NCBI GenBank assembly: GCA_035582835.1
Contig: JAYKAV010003132.1
Coordinates: 2,600,784-2,664,783, forward strand
Direction: 5' to 3'
Length of the DNA stretch: 64,000 bases
Source: Phoebastria nigripes
Lineage: Eukaryota > Chordata > Aves > Procellariiformes > Diomedeidae
Under the pieces are notes generated by a model that did not search any database, had not been told where the DNA came from, and saw only the letters and a list, made by a program, of their open reading frames with translations. Position numbers and translations under genes: made by a program. Positions 1-12,620 of this stretch are shown here, one piece after another. Numbering within the stretch: the stretch's first letter is position 1; each line of letters opens with the position of its first letter.

Positions 1-1353
1 CAAGTACGAAGGTTCAGCTGACCAGCTGTAGCAAAGAGAAAGAAACTTTCAGCATAAACCAGAGGTGACAGAGCTTTCTCTGACCTGGTAAGCTCTCCGA
101 GAAGTAGATTTCTAAAACCAAGAAAGGACCATAGGGTCAAGTTGAAGAACTGTTGTTCTACCAATCTTCAAATTGAAGACTGTAGAAAGAGTATTTGGAG
201 ATATCACAGATTTTCATAGATTACTATGTAAACATGAAAGAAAATGAGGCATACAAGATTATCTGAATCACACAAAATTTGTATCTAATTAAATAGTGAG
301 TGCTTTAGTATAAGGAGATATAAAGTTTATGAATATAGATCATGCATAAAAAAAAGGGATGTTTCTAGGAAAACAGTGGTAGTGGTTACAATACACAAAC
401 ATAACCCTTCTCACAGGGTTGTAGATGCACAAATAGGAGAAAGGGTAGGAATAAGAAGGTGATTGCTCTGTATACGTATTAGTCTTAGGTTAATATACTG
501 GTGCTAGTTTTCTTGATTACACTGAGGTTTGGATGAGGGCCTAATTCAAAATGCTTCTCTTTGGAAAGATTGCTGAAGAAACAAGCATCATTAGGGATGA
601 TACACTAGGTAAGGGAGATGGGGAATTTAGTTGATTGTTTCAGCTGTGTGGTTACCTAGAAATATAGTACGTTATGGGGTTGCTCTTTCTGCTTTGATAT
701 ATTGTGTTTGTCAGTGGTGCCTGCCACACTCAGATAGGCACCTCTTCTTGTTTTGCAAATGTAACTGTCTCAATAAGGATAATTAAATAAAGCCCCTGAG
801 GTTCCGTGTACCACAGCTTCCATTTCTTTCTTTCTGTTCTAGCCCAGAAAGTAAGCAGGGGTATCATATCTGCTCACCACCTCTCAGTTTCTATTTGGGA
901 GGGCTGTCGTTGTGTCCATGCAATGCACTATACTCTACTTCCTCAAGGCTCAAATCCAAAACCCTCTAAGATTGTGGTCATCTTATGGACTCATTAATTT
1001 GTCTAGGATACACAGGGTGAGTGAAAGGCCTTTGCTTTGGGGACCTCTCTGGAAGGCATTTGAACTGCCATTGCACCAACTTCCAATAATTTAATCATTC
1101 CTATTTCTGAAGACTGAATACATATCCTTAGAACTGCATATCAGGAGGCACAGTATGAATGAAACTAAACAAATCAAAGCCTGTAANAAAAGGAGATAAA
1201 ATTTAATTTCTGGAAAGACTTTTCTAAAACAACCTTTCACAATTCCTACCCCTGAAACACCAAACAAGGCAATCAAAGATGCACTATGCACGTTACTAGC
1301 TTCTATGTGTTAATTGCTTGTTTCACCATGAAAGTCTTAAATAACTGCACTGA

Positions 1354-1358
<5 letters not shown>

Positions 1359-1392
<34 letters not shown>
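1359..1392 (+). repeat. Poly-A tract, 34 nt
   Basis: Uninterrupted run of 34 A followed by an AAGAAAG-type decay. An ATTAAA-like context lies immediately upstream (TGAAAATTAAAA). This could be the tail of a retrocopied transcript inserted in plus orientation, but I recognise no coding or UTR sequence in the preceding 300 bp, so only the homopolymer is certain. Confidence 0.9.
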
Positions 1393-1394
<2 letters not shown>

Positions 1395-1883
1395 AAGAAA
1401 ATGATGCCCTGATTGGATGTAAGTCACCTGGGATGATCAGTATGGTAAATTTTTAATAAGAAGTTGAAGCATTGAGTGATTTACTGCTAATCCCATTGCG
1501 TGAGCTGTAGGAGGCTAAAGAACAAAGGTTTACGGTCCCTTTGGAGATTTGTTTCATCTGCACATCAGCCTACAATTAATGGCCATTTAACTGTTGTTCT
1601 CCTGCTGGACATTGGTGGATTGATTCAGTAAATAAAAGTGACAGAGCAGTGTCCCATGGCAGTATAATAGAAACTGGCTGCACCTGTTATTTGCGAATCA
1701 TTGCTTGCCAGGGCATTGACCTTTTCTACTCTAGCTAAAACTAACAGGAGAAATTATGGGACTGATTACTTAAATTTCATTATAAGAACTTGTACGACAA
1801 AATCTCAGTTTCTTGAAATTCACTGCAAACCACAGTCACAGTGACAAACCACCATGTCAATATTACCAACTCCTCCCCTTTTC

Positions 1884-1922
1884 CTAACTAGTCATTACCT
1901 GGTGGTAATGACCAGTTGGTTA
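1884..1922. repeat. Short inverted repeat (hairpin)
   Basis: GTCATTACC at 1891-1899 and its exact complement GGTAATGAC at 1904-1912 flank a 4-nt loop. Allowing one mismatch extends the stem to 14 bp (1886-1917), and outer CTAAC/GTTAG arms can add further pairs across a small bulge. The stem is too short for a typical pre-miRNA. It may be a cruciform-prone site or the remnant of a small MITE. Confidence 0.75.
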
Positions 1923-2248
1923 GTTAACACTCATCAAAGTAAAAAGCAATGATTACCTACTCTAAGGGCTTGTTGGGAGGAAAACACTACTGTGTAACGA
2001 GCAGTATGTAACATCAAAGTCTTCTATCTTTTTCTCTTTCCTAGTGAATAAAAGAGGAAGGGAAGATTATGCTGAGAGAAGGAAAACAAAAAAAAACCCA
2101 AACCAAAACCCAAAAAACTGGTGTAGCTCCTCCAAGCAGCTGTGCTCTGCATCCCAATCCAGTTAGAAAACAGCTGCCCTCAGATAACTGAGCATTTACA
2201 AATATTTAATGACAGATTTGTCCTCTATTTCAGCTGCCAGAGATGTGA

Positions 2249-2278
2249 GGGGAGGGGTGGGAGTAGAGAGGGGAGGGG
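2249..2278 (+). other. Putative G-quadruplex motif
   Basis: Five G-tracts of 3-4 nt occur within 30 nt: GGGG, GGGG, GGG, GGGG, GGGG with loops of 1, 1, 8 and 1 nt. This satisfies the usual G4 pattern. It lies in a local purine-rich patch (about 2240-2295) within otherwise AT-rich DNA. No transcript can be assigned to it. Confidence 0.65.
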
Positions 2279-3562
2279 AAGGCAGGGCAGAGCGATTTCA
2301 TTTCTTTATCCCTGCTGCTGTTACTGAAGTTAGTAGAGAACGGAGACAGTGCTCNGAGTTTTACAGTTGGCCTAATGCTCTCATTTGCTCTGTTTCTCCT
2401 TTGGGGCTGCAGCTGCTCTCTTGAAACAAGCTGGCTACAGGGATGGATCTGAAGTTGGTCAGGAGTCCAAAGGAGTGGCATGTGCCAATAGGGAATTCAA
2501 CAGGGTTTGCACAGCATGTGCAAGATGGGGATGTGCAGGATGGCTCCTGCTAAGCTGCGGGAGCGAGGCAAAGACAGAAAAGCATGCTTATTAAAGCTTC
2601 ATTGATTAAGACTAACGGAATCGTGACATCCTCAGTGCCAGCATTTGGCTGACTGCACTCACACTGTTCTCCAAAACCAGGAAAACACAGGTGCAGGTAG
2701 GCTGATACAGGAGGCCAGCTGAAATGGGCACAGAGTTGGGCTGGGGTGGGAAGCACAGCATGAATCCTCAGCCCCCCTGAGCCTCCTGGCAGGAAGCAGT
2801 GAGAGAACTGAATAAAAATGTGGCTGGACTCATTTGCTGCACAGCTCAAGCCCTCTGCAGAAAGCCAGACATGTAAGCGTGTGGCTAACAATCCTAAAAT
2901 TAACGTGCTGTGTTCAAATGGACTTTGAACAATTTGATTCCATTCTGTCAGCATTTGCTTCTCTGAAAATAGAGGGGGGAAGCAAGGGGGAGAAGGGGGA
3001 GAAAATAAGGATGAAAGTAAAGGACTAATAAAAGCCAAACACAGCAGAGTGTGTCAGGCATCTTGAGAGGTCTCCGAGAGTCTGGCAGCCAGTGCATGTC
3101 AAACACAGTCTGTCGTGTCACTGGTGCTGGAAACCATCGCAGTAAGGACTCGCAGAGTCAGAAGTGGCTTGGGTGATGCAAAAACAGTTCCTGAGGAACA
3201 TGAGTAAGCTGGGACTATCAGAAAAAAAGGACTTGCCAGGTTGCTACCCTTGTATCTTTGAAAATGCCATCAGGTTTTTGGAGGGCTTGGCCACCTTAAC
3301 TTCCTTGCTGACTGGTCTACTGTTGTTTGGATGCAGAGCAGAAGATGCAGCTCTCGTCTTCCTCGTAGCATCAGTTGTGCTGCCATGAACCAAATGCTAC
3401 CATGCATATAATCCTAGAAAGAAGAAAAGTCTGGGAATCGTGAAGCAATAACTCACTACACTCCTCAAGCAAGAAAAGGGCCCCCTAGTGAGACATGGCA
3501 ATTTACACAGAAACATCTTAAGGGAGAATCTGAGTAAAGGAGGAGATAATTGGTGAAAAGAG

Positions 3563-3665
3563 AAAGCACAGAAAAGGAAAAAGACTTAACCAAAGTCATG
3601 CAGCAGGACAGTAGCGGTGCCAGGAATCAATCACAGCTCTTCTGATTTACTTCAAGGTCCATCCA
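3563..3665 (+). mobile_element. MIR-like (CORE-SINE) fragment, sense
   Basis: The order of words matches the central part of MIR SINEs as I know it: a GACTTAACCAAAGTCATGCAGCAGG segment (family form: GACTTGCCCAAGGTCACACAGC), then a CAGTAGCGGTGCCAGGAATC segment, then CTCTTCTGAT. The copy is old, with roughly a quarter to a third of positions changed, and the tRNA-like head and LINE-like tail are not visible. The call is by pattern recognition only. Confidence 0.55.
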
Positions 3666-6600
3666 GTAAATTAATATTTCCTAGAAAGGCTTCTCCACTG
3701 TGAATTGGAGCAGATCCTCATGTGAACAGACCATCAAATTCTGGCCAGGGTCTGAACCTATGGAAAAAACTAGGATTTAATATGTTGAAATTATGCTGGA
3801 GGTACAGCAATTAACAATGACATTTTGACTACTGATCCAGACATTTCTTGCTAACTTTTTTTCTTTTCCGCCTTCTGTGTTTGTCTGTAATTGCACATCT
3901 GCTCAAATACAGGACACTTGGATTCCACAGCAGATTATTCAAAACCACCTCCAAAACACAGGAAAATTACTCTGCATTTTGTGTTCATTAGCTGTTCCTA
4001 TTACTTCTTCAAAAAAACTTTTATTCCTCATGTTAGACATGGTGCCCCTTGGGTGAGTCAAGGCTGGTGATCTTTAATTAAATTAATCAAAGCCAGGGAC
4101 AAAATCTGTGGGAAATATTGGGAAAGCCTCTAGGTTAATTAATCAGACACAGACAAGTAGTTTAGGCCCAAAACATAGTTGTTGTGCTTTCTTAAAAGAC
4201 GAACTGATATGAATAGAAATATTTTCTGTTGCTGTTTTTAAAGGGCAGTGAAAAAAGGTATCATTCAGCCCTTCAGCTCATACAAGGTCATAGATGATTT
4301 ATCCTAGTAAAGGCAAAATATACTTTTAGTTTTAGCCCTAGCTTCTTTCTGCATTGTTCCTCGACTCCAATTCAATTTCCTATTCTTGTTCTTTTTTCTT
4401 TTTCTGTGTTGTAAGTACAAATTTACTACTCATGAAAACAAGTAACTAATTACCCTGGCATGAAACCAGGCAAAGTGGTAAAAATTGCATCTTCTCCTTT
4501 TGCTCCTGTGCAATGACAGAAATTGCACATTTCCATCATTGTAAATAATCTGCTATGTGCCCCAGGACCCAAAGTCAGTTAAGGGCAAACCATAATGGGC
4601 TCTACANTGGAGATATTGGCGGTCTCTCTTGGCCATACAAAGACAATATGGCCAGTGAAACCATCATGCCTGTATACAAAAAGCATCAGATGGGATGCCA
4701 GCCAGACTTTTACAGGACCAGTGGAGGGAATTGACAGGATTTGCTAGTAGCTCCTTTTTGGATGCATCTTTGCATTGTCTCTCAACAACTTTTCTCATTG
4801 CTTTCCTTGCATCAATCACCCTTTCACCTCATAATTAGTGACAAGGTCTAGGAGGCCATTTTTTCCAACTTAATATTTTAGACAAATGTCCACAAGAATC
4901 TTGGGTGAAACCCTGATTTTATTTTTGACATGACCATGTCAAGGTCTTGGAGTTCCCAGAAGAATGAGGTAGGTCTGGCAACACAGTTTAGCACCAAGAC
5001 ATGGAAAGATGGTCCCCACATTTTCACAGGGTTCCCATCTTCTTTACATTAGTTTTCTACTGTAATCTTTTCAGTCCTGTCTCCTCTATCTGATGTTTTA
5101 TACTTTGCATATGCCTCTTTCTTGCCCTTGATTGCTTTTTGCCCGCTCATATTCATTCAAATTAACCTTTTTTACTTCCAGCATATTTATTGCTAGTTGG
5201 CATGAATAACCCTTGGGTATAAATTAATTTATATTTGAATACTTTCAATTTCCACTCTAATTCATATGTTTCAGTTAAGCCCCTGATGTCAAAAAGTCTC
5301 TCTAGGGAAGAGTGGATGGCTCAGGGGATAGTTAATAAGCTCCCTTGTCTTTCTCCTGTAGAGCACTGGTTCAACTGGGCCTACAGAGAGTTGGTAATAG
5401 CTGACAGTCCTTATTCTTCACTGGTTTTATAGACTGTTGAGTTACACAGGCTCCAGTGCCTTCATATCCTCATTAAAACTGGGCAAAGAAAGAAAATGTT
5501 TTTCCTTCAAATGTATTTAGTTAAATATAATTTTAAACAAGAGTTCATTCAGATTATACTTACATAATTCCCCCCAGCAGTTCCCAGAATATATCAATTT
5601 TTGGTTCTTTTTTATATATTTTTTTTATATATATATCTTTTATATATATATCTTTTATATATATAACATTTTGGTTTATTTGTGTTTATGTAAGAACTAG
5701 GAGGAGCTTTTGTTTATGAATCAGAGCATATTGGTCAGAGGCAAACAAGCATGCCTGCAGAGGAAGCAGCCTATCTGTCGTTTTTATTTTTAGTTTGTCA
5801 CTAAGACAGCTAGAAATTTCAGCTGAGGTCAGGATCCTCTTGTGCAAGGTAGGGTACATGTGCATGGTAAGAGGGAAGATAGGTCCCAAAAGAACTTACT
5901 GTCTGCATAATGCGTGGGAATAAAATGTCTCCCAACAGCATTGCCTATACATGGGATGGCTTCAGAGGAATGTGACAGGTAAGAATTGGATGCAAAGCAT
6001 GCTAAAGAGCTGTCTATCTCTTTCTGTCAGGGGGGAAGGAACAGAACTCTTTTTACAGCTCAGATCNATGTATCTAGGCAAATATACTGATCTTTCTTGT
6101 GCAAATAGACATTTTAAAATGTTCTAAAATCCCTACACCAATTTATTTCCTGCTATTTCATGCCCCCTTTCCCCACAGATGCAAAGCCTCTGTGATTTGT
6201 TCAGTTTTCCCTGCTATTTATAACACCAGGGTCAACCAATTAGGCAACAAGCAGGGAAAGGAAAAAGAAAAAAAAAACCAAAAAGGGTGACAGAGGTGAC
6301 CAATCATATGGCATAAACAGTGAATCAGGATTAGCGGACATTCATAGCCAGCACCTTGCAAGAAATCCATAGGCTCAAAATTGTTCACACAAACTGCTCA
6401 ATGAGCAAGTGCAAAGACACTAATCCATAAAGGTCACATTCTACCCTTGCAGATTCCTCAAGCAGAAAAAGAAAGGGAGGGGGGCTAAATTAGTTGCATA
6501 AATTATTTGCAATGAATATTCCGAGAAGCTCTAGTTGTGTTTGTTTGTCACTTCCTACCCTAATGTCAATTACTCAGGGCCAGATGTTAGCACACATTGA

Positions 6601-7420
6601 TGACAACACTCCCTCCAGGTCCTGAGGCAGAAAGTAATGAGTAAAGGTGGAAGATCTATGCTAAAAGAGTCTTTAATAGACTAAGGTCCAGGTTTTCACA
6701 TGGATTTAGGTATCTAAATCCCTTTGGAGACCTCAACTGTGGAATTCTGTACACAATTCAGTGAATGCATCAAGGAGGTCTGGCAGTTACTTGTTTTTCT
6801 CCGGTTTTGCTTCTGGCAGTCTGTCTGTTCGACAGAGAAAGACAGGGCCGAAGAGACCCTGAAAATCTGAAATAAAATGGAAAAAAAAATTGCTGGTCTG
6901 CACTGATGCCAGGAAAAGAACTGGTTCAGTGCCATCAACAATACCTAAAACTGCCTATAGTTTCTGAAAATAGCTTATTTTCTTATGATTTGCAGTAAAA
7001 AATGATTTTTAAAATTAGGCCTGCTTTTTTGTAGTTTCTGTAAAAAGAAATATTGAAGTCACTTTTCCTATTCAGTTTGGGCTTTTCCTGACATTTTTCT
7101 TGTATTGTTTTTACCTTAGAAGTGTAGAGTTTTGCATAAATAGACCGGTTGGCTGAACCATATCACAAACAGAGGCTCTATGATCTTGGCTTAGGCTTAT
7201 AGTATATTCTGTGAAACATATTACTATCAGGCATCATGGAGGAGATAGTCCAGTAAGGAAGCATGCTTTATATGGAGGATTGAGGGCATTTGGCACTCCA
7301 ATTCCTGTTCCCATAAGGCACCACAGTGCTGTAACCAGATGCAGTTTACTATTGAACTGACTCCAAATGAAACATTCACATTTAATTTAACACACCAAAA
7401 TTAAATATTTTGATCTGGGA
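3666..7420. other. Non-coding sequence with AT microsatellite
   Basis: No gene recognised. Open frames are all under 80 codons and unlike any family I know. Apart from the TA-rich minisatellite at 5.6 kb, the stretch is unique-looking and AT-rich. A patch around 6688-6740 resembles an old interspersed repeat also seen near 15.25 kb (see findings). Confidence 0.6.
5608..5666. repeat. TA-rich minisatellite
   Basis: Tandem units combine a TCTTTT block with a (TA)n block; about three degenerate copies of a roughly 17-bp unit. Likely length-polymorphic. Confidence 0.8.
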
Positions 7421-7424
7421 ATCT

Positions 7425-7468
7425 GGAAGCATTTTGTTTTGACTGAAAATGTCAAAACAAAACATTCC
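7425..7468. repeat. Inverted repeat, possible MITE core
   Basis: An arm containing TTTTGTTTTGAC (ending 7443) is followed by a 7-nt loop and its complement GTCAAAACAAAA (from 7451). With two or three mismatches the arms extend to about 18 nt on each side. GAAA/TTTTG-rich hairpins of this style occur as old dispersed elements in turtles, crocodilians and birds. I cannot name the family. The hairpin itself is directly visible. Confidence 0.55.
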
Positions 7469-7569
7469 AGCATTTCTGAGTAGTTTTTTTTTTTTTTTTT
7501 CCTCAAAACTTTTCATGTAGAGAAAAAAGATATTTTGTCTTTTTTGTCTGAGTTCAAGATAACAACATC

Positions 7570-7811
7570 GAAACATAGGAGTGGGAGGGATCTAAAAAGG
7601 TCATCTAATCTATTGTCTTGCCTAAGGTCAGATCAGGTATTCTAATGTCATTCCCAACCAAAGTGTATCCAGTACGTTCTCCAAATCTTCCACAGACAGA
7701 TATTTCCCAACCACAATCCTGTCTTTCACCTTCCTCACCATTAGTTTTTCCTACTGATTAACCTAAATCCTCCTGCTGCAGTTTCACTTCTACTACCTGT
7801 CATGCTGCTCC
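7570..7811 (-). mobile_element. Ancient CR1 LINE 3' fragment
   Basis: Read on the plus strand this is the reverse complement of a CR1 3' region. It has a GGGAGGGATCT...GGTCATCTAATC segment, then a spaced series (TTCCACAGACAGATATTTCC, CTTCCTCACCATTAGTTTTTCC, TAACCTAAATCCTCCTGCTGCAG). The order and spacing are those of the CR1 C-terminal coding/3' UTR region known from birds and turtles. It is heavily diverged and has no open frame, so the insertion is old. The element lies on the minus strand and is 5'-truncated, as CR1 copies usually are. Confidence 0.75.
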
Positions 7812-8420
7812 TTTATTTTTACAAGAGTCGTCTGTTTAATGAAGATTGTCAGTGTGGGTTTCAGTTTGTAGATTAAGACACAAACTCAAATACAGTGTCT
7901 TCCTGTGGGCTATGTGTCTAAGTTTCATGATAACCATAGGGGTTAATTCAGTTTGCTTAAATACAGATTCTGTTACCACTCAGGCTGCTGTAGAGTATCT
8001 GCAGTGTCCACATGGGACAGGCAGGTACGCCAGAGAGCCTTTGGGAGACCTCGTCTCTGTGGAGCAGCAGATAGAAGCAAAGCCACGTGCACTAGGGCTT
8101 TACGAATGGCACTAGGTATTTTTCATTAGGCAACTGAGTTGGGCTTTGGAGACCAGTAAAATACAACCACTATAGTCTAAAAAACCTAAAGTGCAGATGA
8201 GTATATTGGGTGTCTATATACTTAGCTTGCATGAAAACATCCGGGTGCAGATACCTACATATAGGTGTTTTCATCTGCAAATTGAATCTGACCATCAATG
8301 TCCACTCCCTTCACCACTATTCTGTTTTCTTTTCTTGAGGCTAAAAATCTCTGATTCCTTTAATAGTTGTGGTAATTTTTTCTAGATTTTTGTTATTCTC
8401 ATTGTATTCCTTCACCTCTT

Positions 8421-8472
8421 TATAATTAGTCCTATAATTAGTCCTAATTTATATTAGGCCTATAATTAGTTC
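8421..8472. repeat. Short tandem repeat of TATAATTAGTCC
   Basis: Two perfect adjacent copies of TATAATTAGTCC (8421-8444) and a third copy with the last bases changed at 8461-8472, separated by a related TAATTTATATTAGGCC spacer. Each unit carries a TAATTA homeodomain-like core, but simple replication slippage is a sufficient explanation. Confidence 0.85.
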
Positions 8473-11400
8473 TTTTCGGAAGAGCTGTTCTCCTGAATCC
8501 TGTTCCTTCTTATAATCGTTTCCTACAGGATCTTCTCCACTAAATTTCAGAGTTGTTGGAGTCTGTCTTAAATTCATTGTTTCCTTTTTACCTTTTGCTG
8601 CTCTTTCTTCTTTCTCAAGGGTTACACACTCATCCATTTCGTGGCTGCTTTATCCTAAGTTCACTACTTATTTCACATTCCCACATAGCTTGTTTCCATT
8701 GGTTAGAAGGATTCCCAGAAGAACTTTCATCTTGATTTTTCTGTCATTTCTTAAAAAAAAAAAAAAAAAAATAAATTAATTAATCAATGCACTTTTTAAA
8801 GTCATGTTAGACCATAAGGTCTCTCCAGCATGTGTTTCCAACAGAATATGATGCCAAAATAAGTGTTTCAGAAAAGAAAATTATTCCTCTCTTACATTTA
8901 TTGCAAAATATGTTTTGATATGTAAACCAAAGATGATAGTAAGGATGAAGTACACTTCAGTCCTTATTCAGCAATGTATTTAAGCTTACCTAATTTGCAG
9001 TCCAATTGGCTTCAGCTAGATTATTCATCTTTTTAAATCATGTGATTAAGAACCTTGTTGGGTTAGGTGCTTGAGGAACATTTCAATACGCATGTGCGTC
9101 ATGGCTTGCTACAGGATCAAGTCATATACACACAACTTTGCATCGTATAGTCTGTAGTTTCATCAGAACTAGTTCTCTCTCTCTTGCAAAGCGGACTACA
9201 TTGTTGCTGTTGTTGTTAGAGTAGTCTTTGATATGTTGTTACTGTGAGGTACCACTTGTAGTGGCTTGCAAAAGAGCAGTCAACTCAATATATGTATTGC
9301 TAATACTCTTCTGAGTTAGAATTGTTGGGAACTTGGATTCAATTTCTTATTTTGACATTATGCAATTCCCGTTCATTCTTTAAAATGTATAAATCACCCC
9401 CAGCCATTCTTTCCTCTGCTCCTTTCTAGAATCAAAGGCAATTCCTTAAAAAAACCCCAAGGGATAAAAACTGCATCACTGAATACTGCCTAAAATCATC
9501 TATGTATCATTGCATTATTTAGGGCCAGAAATCTGGCAACACATGCAACCAGAAGATCCTCCTCCCTCCAAAATTTTCTCATTCTAACTCTCAAAATAAG
9601 GACACTGACAAGTATTTTTAACACATTTCTACAGATATTGCATAAATCCAGAAGCATTTATATGCTAATCAAATCAAAATAGACGTGATTAGCGAGTGGA
9701 GAGTGTCAAGATGGCTGTCCTTTTGCCATCAACCCATGATAACAGCACTGACGCTGCATTAAAGCACTGAATATTGTATAAGCCAAGAAAGGTTATAGGA
9801 CATGACAGACTTAGATAATAGTAAACCCTGAGAAATCATACCCTGCCTATTACATATTTATTATGCATTACAAATTGTAAATATTTAAAAAAAATAAAAA
9901 AANCCCAAAGATACAGTGTGGGTAAATTCTTAATGCTTAATGAAATTATTCATGATATACAAAAAGCAGCCTAACTCAACAAATAAGATGAAGGTTAATG
10001 CATGCGGATGAATATAAAAGAAAACCCAGCCCTGACGACTAATATGCTGTGTCCTTCCCCTGGTTGATCCCAGAGTGAAATTAATGCAACCTCATTTTTA
10101 TGGCTAAGAGCTATCTCTAGCGCTGAGGTGCAGAAGACCAGATAGGATGCAAAGAGCAAAACCCAGACACTTTCCTTCCATTTCTCACAAGCTTTCACAG
10201 CTGAATAGTTTTGGAGATATGTAATGATATACATATATTTAAAAAAAAAAAAAAAAAATCCATTATGTATTTATCCCCCCCCAATCTACATATTTAATTA
10301 ATAGTTTTTCAGCAGTTTGCTTTACCCACTTTCTAACTCAAAAGGTCAGTCACAGGTTGAAGAGGCCTGTGATATGTAATGATAGCTGAAAATAATAGGA
10401 AATTCAAGAAGAGGTAAACAAAAGGAGCAGGCATAATAGGCCCATAGGGGATTTCTTTCTCTTTCAAGGATTTCTGATGTTCTTGCTTATAATGATCATA
10501 GATCACAGTGCATCATGTCTACAGTTTCACTTCCCCTTCATTTGTAGCTGCAACAGTCTGCTGGCTGTAGAGTGAAAATGAATCGGGAGCCATTTGTGGT
10601 TATTAGAGATTCTCCAGCACTTTTGTCAGTCTATAGATGTCAGCCTGTGTCCTGGCCAGATAGTAAATGACATATTTACCTTCTGTCCTTTCCTAAATGA
10701 TTTCAGCTGTTTGCCTGGGCATTTTACACATTCCCATTCCCTGAGATAAGTGATGGGGTAACGCTGCTAAGCATGTTAAACATGCTGTCCCCCAAAACTC
10801 GTGACAAAAGACCACCTGTGTGCTGCAGAAGAGAAGAAGGGAATATTGCAACTCCCTCCTCAGTCTCACAAACTTGAAAGAAAAGGCACTGCGCTAGGAA
10901 CTACAGCTCTCCACTGTTAATCTCTCCCACTTAATGACTACTTGCAGCAACTTTCTTCCTCAGTAATGTTTCACAAAGGCTATTTAGTTCTGCCTCATCA
11001 CACCTCTGTTTCGTAAATCCCATTATTTGCAACTAGAATCCTGGACTATAAAGAGAGAGGTTTGATCTATGAACTCCTCTATCTCTTGAGACAGGCTATT
11101 TGGAGTCGACGATGTTGCTCACTCACAGCGTGGTCTGCAGGGAAGCCTTCCTCCCACCCCAGGATCACAGCCCCAGCTGCCGTGGGCTTGCTGTCCAGGG
11201 CTGCACATCTGAACTTCTATGCTATAAAGCCAATATTGGTCCCATCCTACTTCTGGTGCTTAATTGAGGTACCTCCAGAAGGCTTTCCACCTTGAGGCCC
11301 CTTCTCAAGCCACTCAGCAACGAAGGTGTCTCCAGAAGGCAATTATTCTCCAGAATTGCTGCCTCTCTCCCTTCACCAACTTTAAAGGAAGGCAAAAGCC

Positions 11401-12560
11401 ACTGGTCCTTAACTGACATATCTCAGTCCAGTCCCTAAAGCTACATAAGGAGTAAGAAGATGAGTCGGAGCCCTTTGAGCACCAGCTCCTGAAGGAGCGT
11501 TGCTGGTCACCTCTGCATTATAAAGCAGTTGTGGAAAAATGAAGCCATGGAGACTGATTTGTGACTTGCGGGTTTTTTTCCACACATGTAACAGGGTTGT
11601 AGATGGGCGTGTGTGAATCTTCACAGTGCGTAATCCATGGTTCTGGCTGTCTATTCTGCAAGCTTAGACTCGTAACATAAGTGAAAGGATTGTCCTTGCT
11701 TTTGTTTCCCGGAATCTTCCTCAACAGCCTTCTAATAAAGAAAGAAAAATGGCAGATATTGTAGTGTGTCTGGAAAATTAAGAAATCTGAGCTCTGGCAT
11801 ATCCATGAGGGATTGAATGCTACAGGTGAGGATAACTCAAAGGGGATGGTTTTCTCTGTGTAGTACTTGTGAATACTCTAACTTGTGGCCTCTGCTGATC
11901 CCACCTAACTGAATCAAAGGGAGAGACCTAACTTGGCTAATTGTGTCCTAAACACAGGAGACCACAGAGCAAATCAGGACAAAAACAGCAAAGGGACAAC
12001 AAAATTAAGATGATCCTTGTTTTGTTTTTTCTGTTTTTGTTGTAATACCCACTGTCTACAAATCTCTGGTGCAATAGAGTCTTCCTGCCCCTCCTTGAAG
12101 GAGTCTTCCTCTTCCCCAGGCATGTCATACGTCACCAGGACAGAAGACCAGTACAGCACCTCTGTGCCTCGAGAAATACACTGGGGCTTCTCTCAGCTCA
12201 GACCTGTAATAAAGGCCCCCACAGAAACCCCTTTACGCCTACCTGCCCTTCGGTACTATCTTGGTAACTTGCACATGGATGAGAAATTGCACAGGGGATT
12301 TAGAAGCTGAAAATGCATCACCATTGATCAGAGGGGAAAAAAATAAAGTCCTATTTATTATATCTGTTTTCTCCTCTCAAATCAGAAACTTAGTCTTATT
12401 TAATTAAGTTGTAAAGGATTTCCTTGTAAATAATCACTTTATCATAATTTCCTGAAACTATCTAATGGGAGTTGGATGTAAATCAGAGCATTTATCATAC
12501 TTCCTACTGTCAGTGTCATCACATCTTGAACCTCTGGATCTTTCTGAGTAATTGATACAT

Positions 12561-12620
12561 CCTTGCCTTCCCTCCCTCCCTGCCTCTCCTTCTCCTCTTC
12601 TCCCCTCCCTCCCCACCGCC
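12561..12620. repeat. Polypyrimidine/polypurine tract
   Basis: Sixty bases that are almost entirely C and T on the plus strand, with repeated CCCT blocks at both ends. The minus strand is correspondingly G-rich (six GGG tracts in two clusters). It may form triplex or i-motif/G4 structures, although the central loop is too long for a standard four-tract G4 spanning both clusters. Confidence 0.8.

Larger units (their letters stand above)
1..3560. other. Non-coding AT-rich sequence, left end
   Basis: No recognisable gene. It contains a 34-nt A-tract, a short perfect hairpin near 1.9 kb and a G-rich quadruplex-like run near 2.26 kb, each listed separately. The longest closed open frame of the whole window (162 codons, minus strand, 2550-3038) is here. 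Its product starts with a serine/proline/phenylalanine-rich low-complexity stretch, matches nothing I know, and is of a length expected by chance in 64 kb read in six frames. I therefore do not call it a gene. Confidence 0.7.

Noticed and set aside
2550..3038. 162-codon open frame on the minus strand
   Set aside because: Longest closed frame in the window, but its start is low-complexity (Ser/Pro/Phe), it has no recognisable domain, and one or two frames of this length are expected by chance in 64 kb over six frames.
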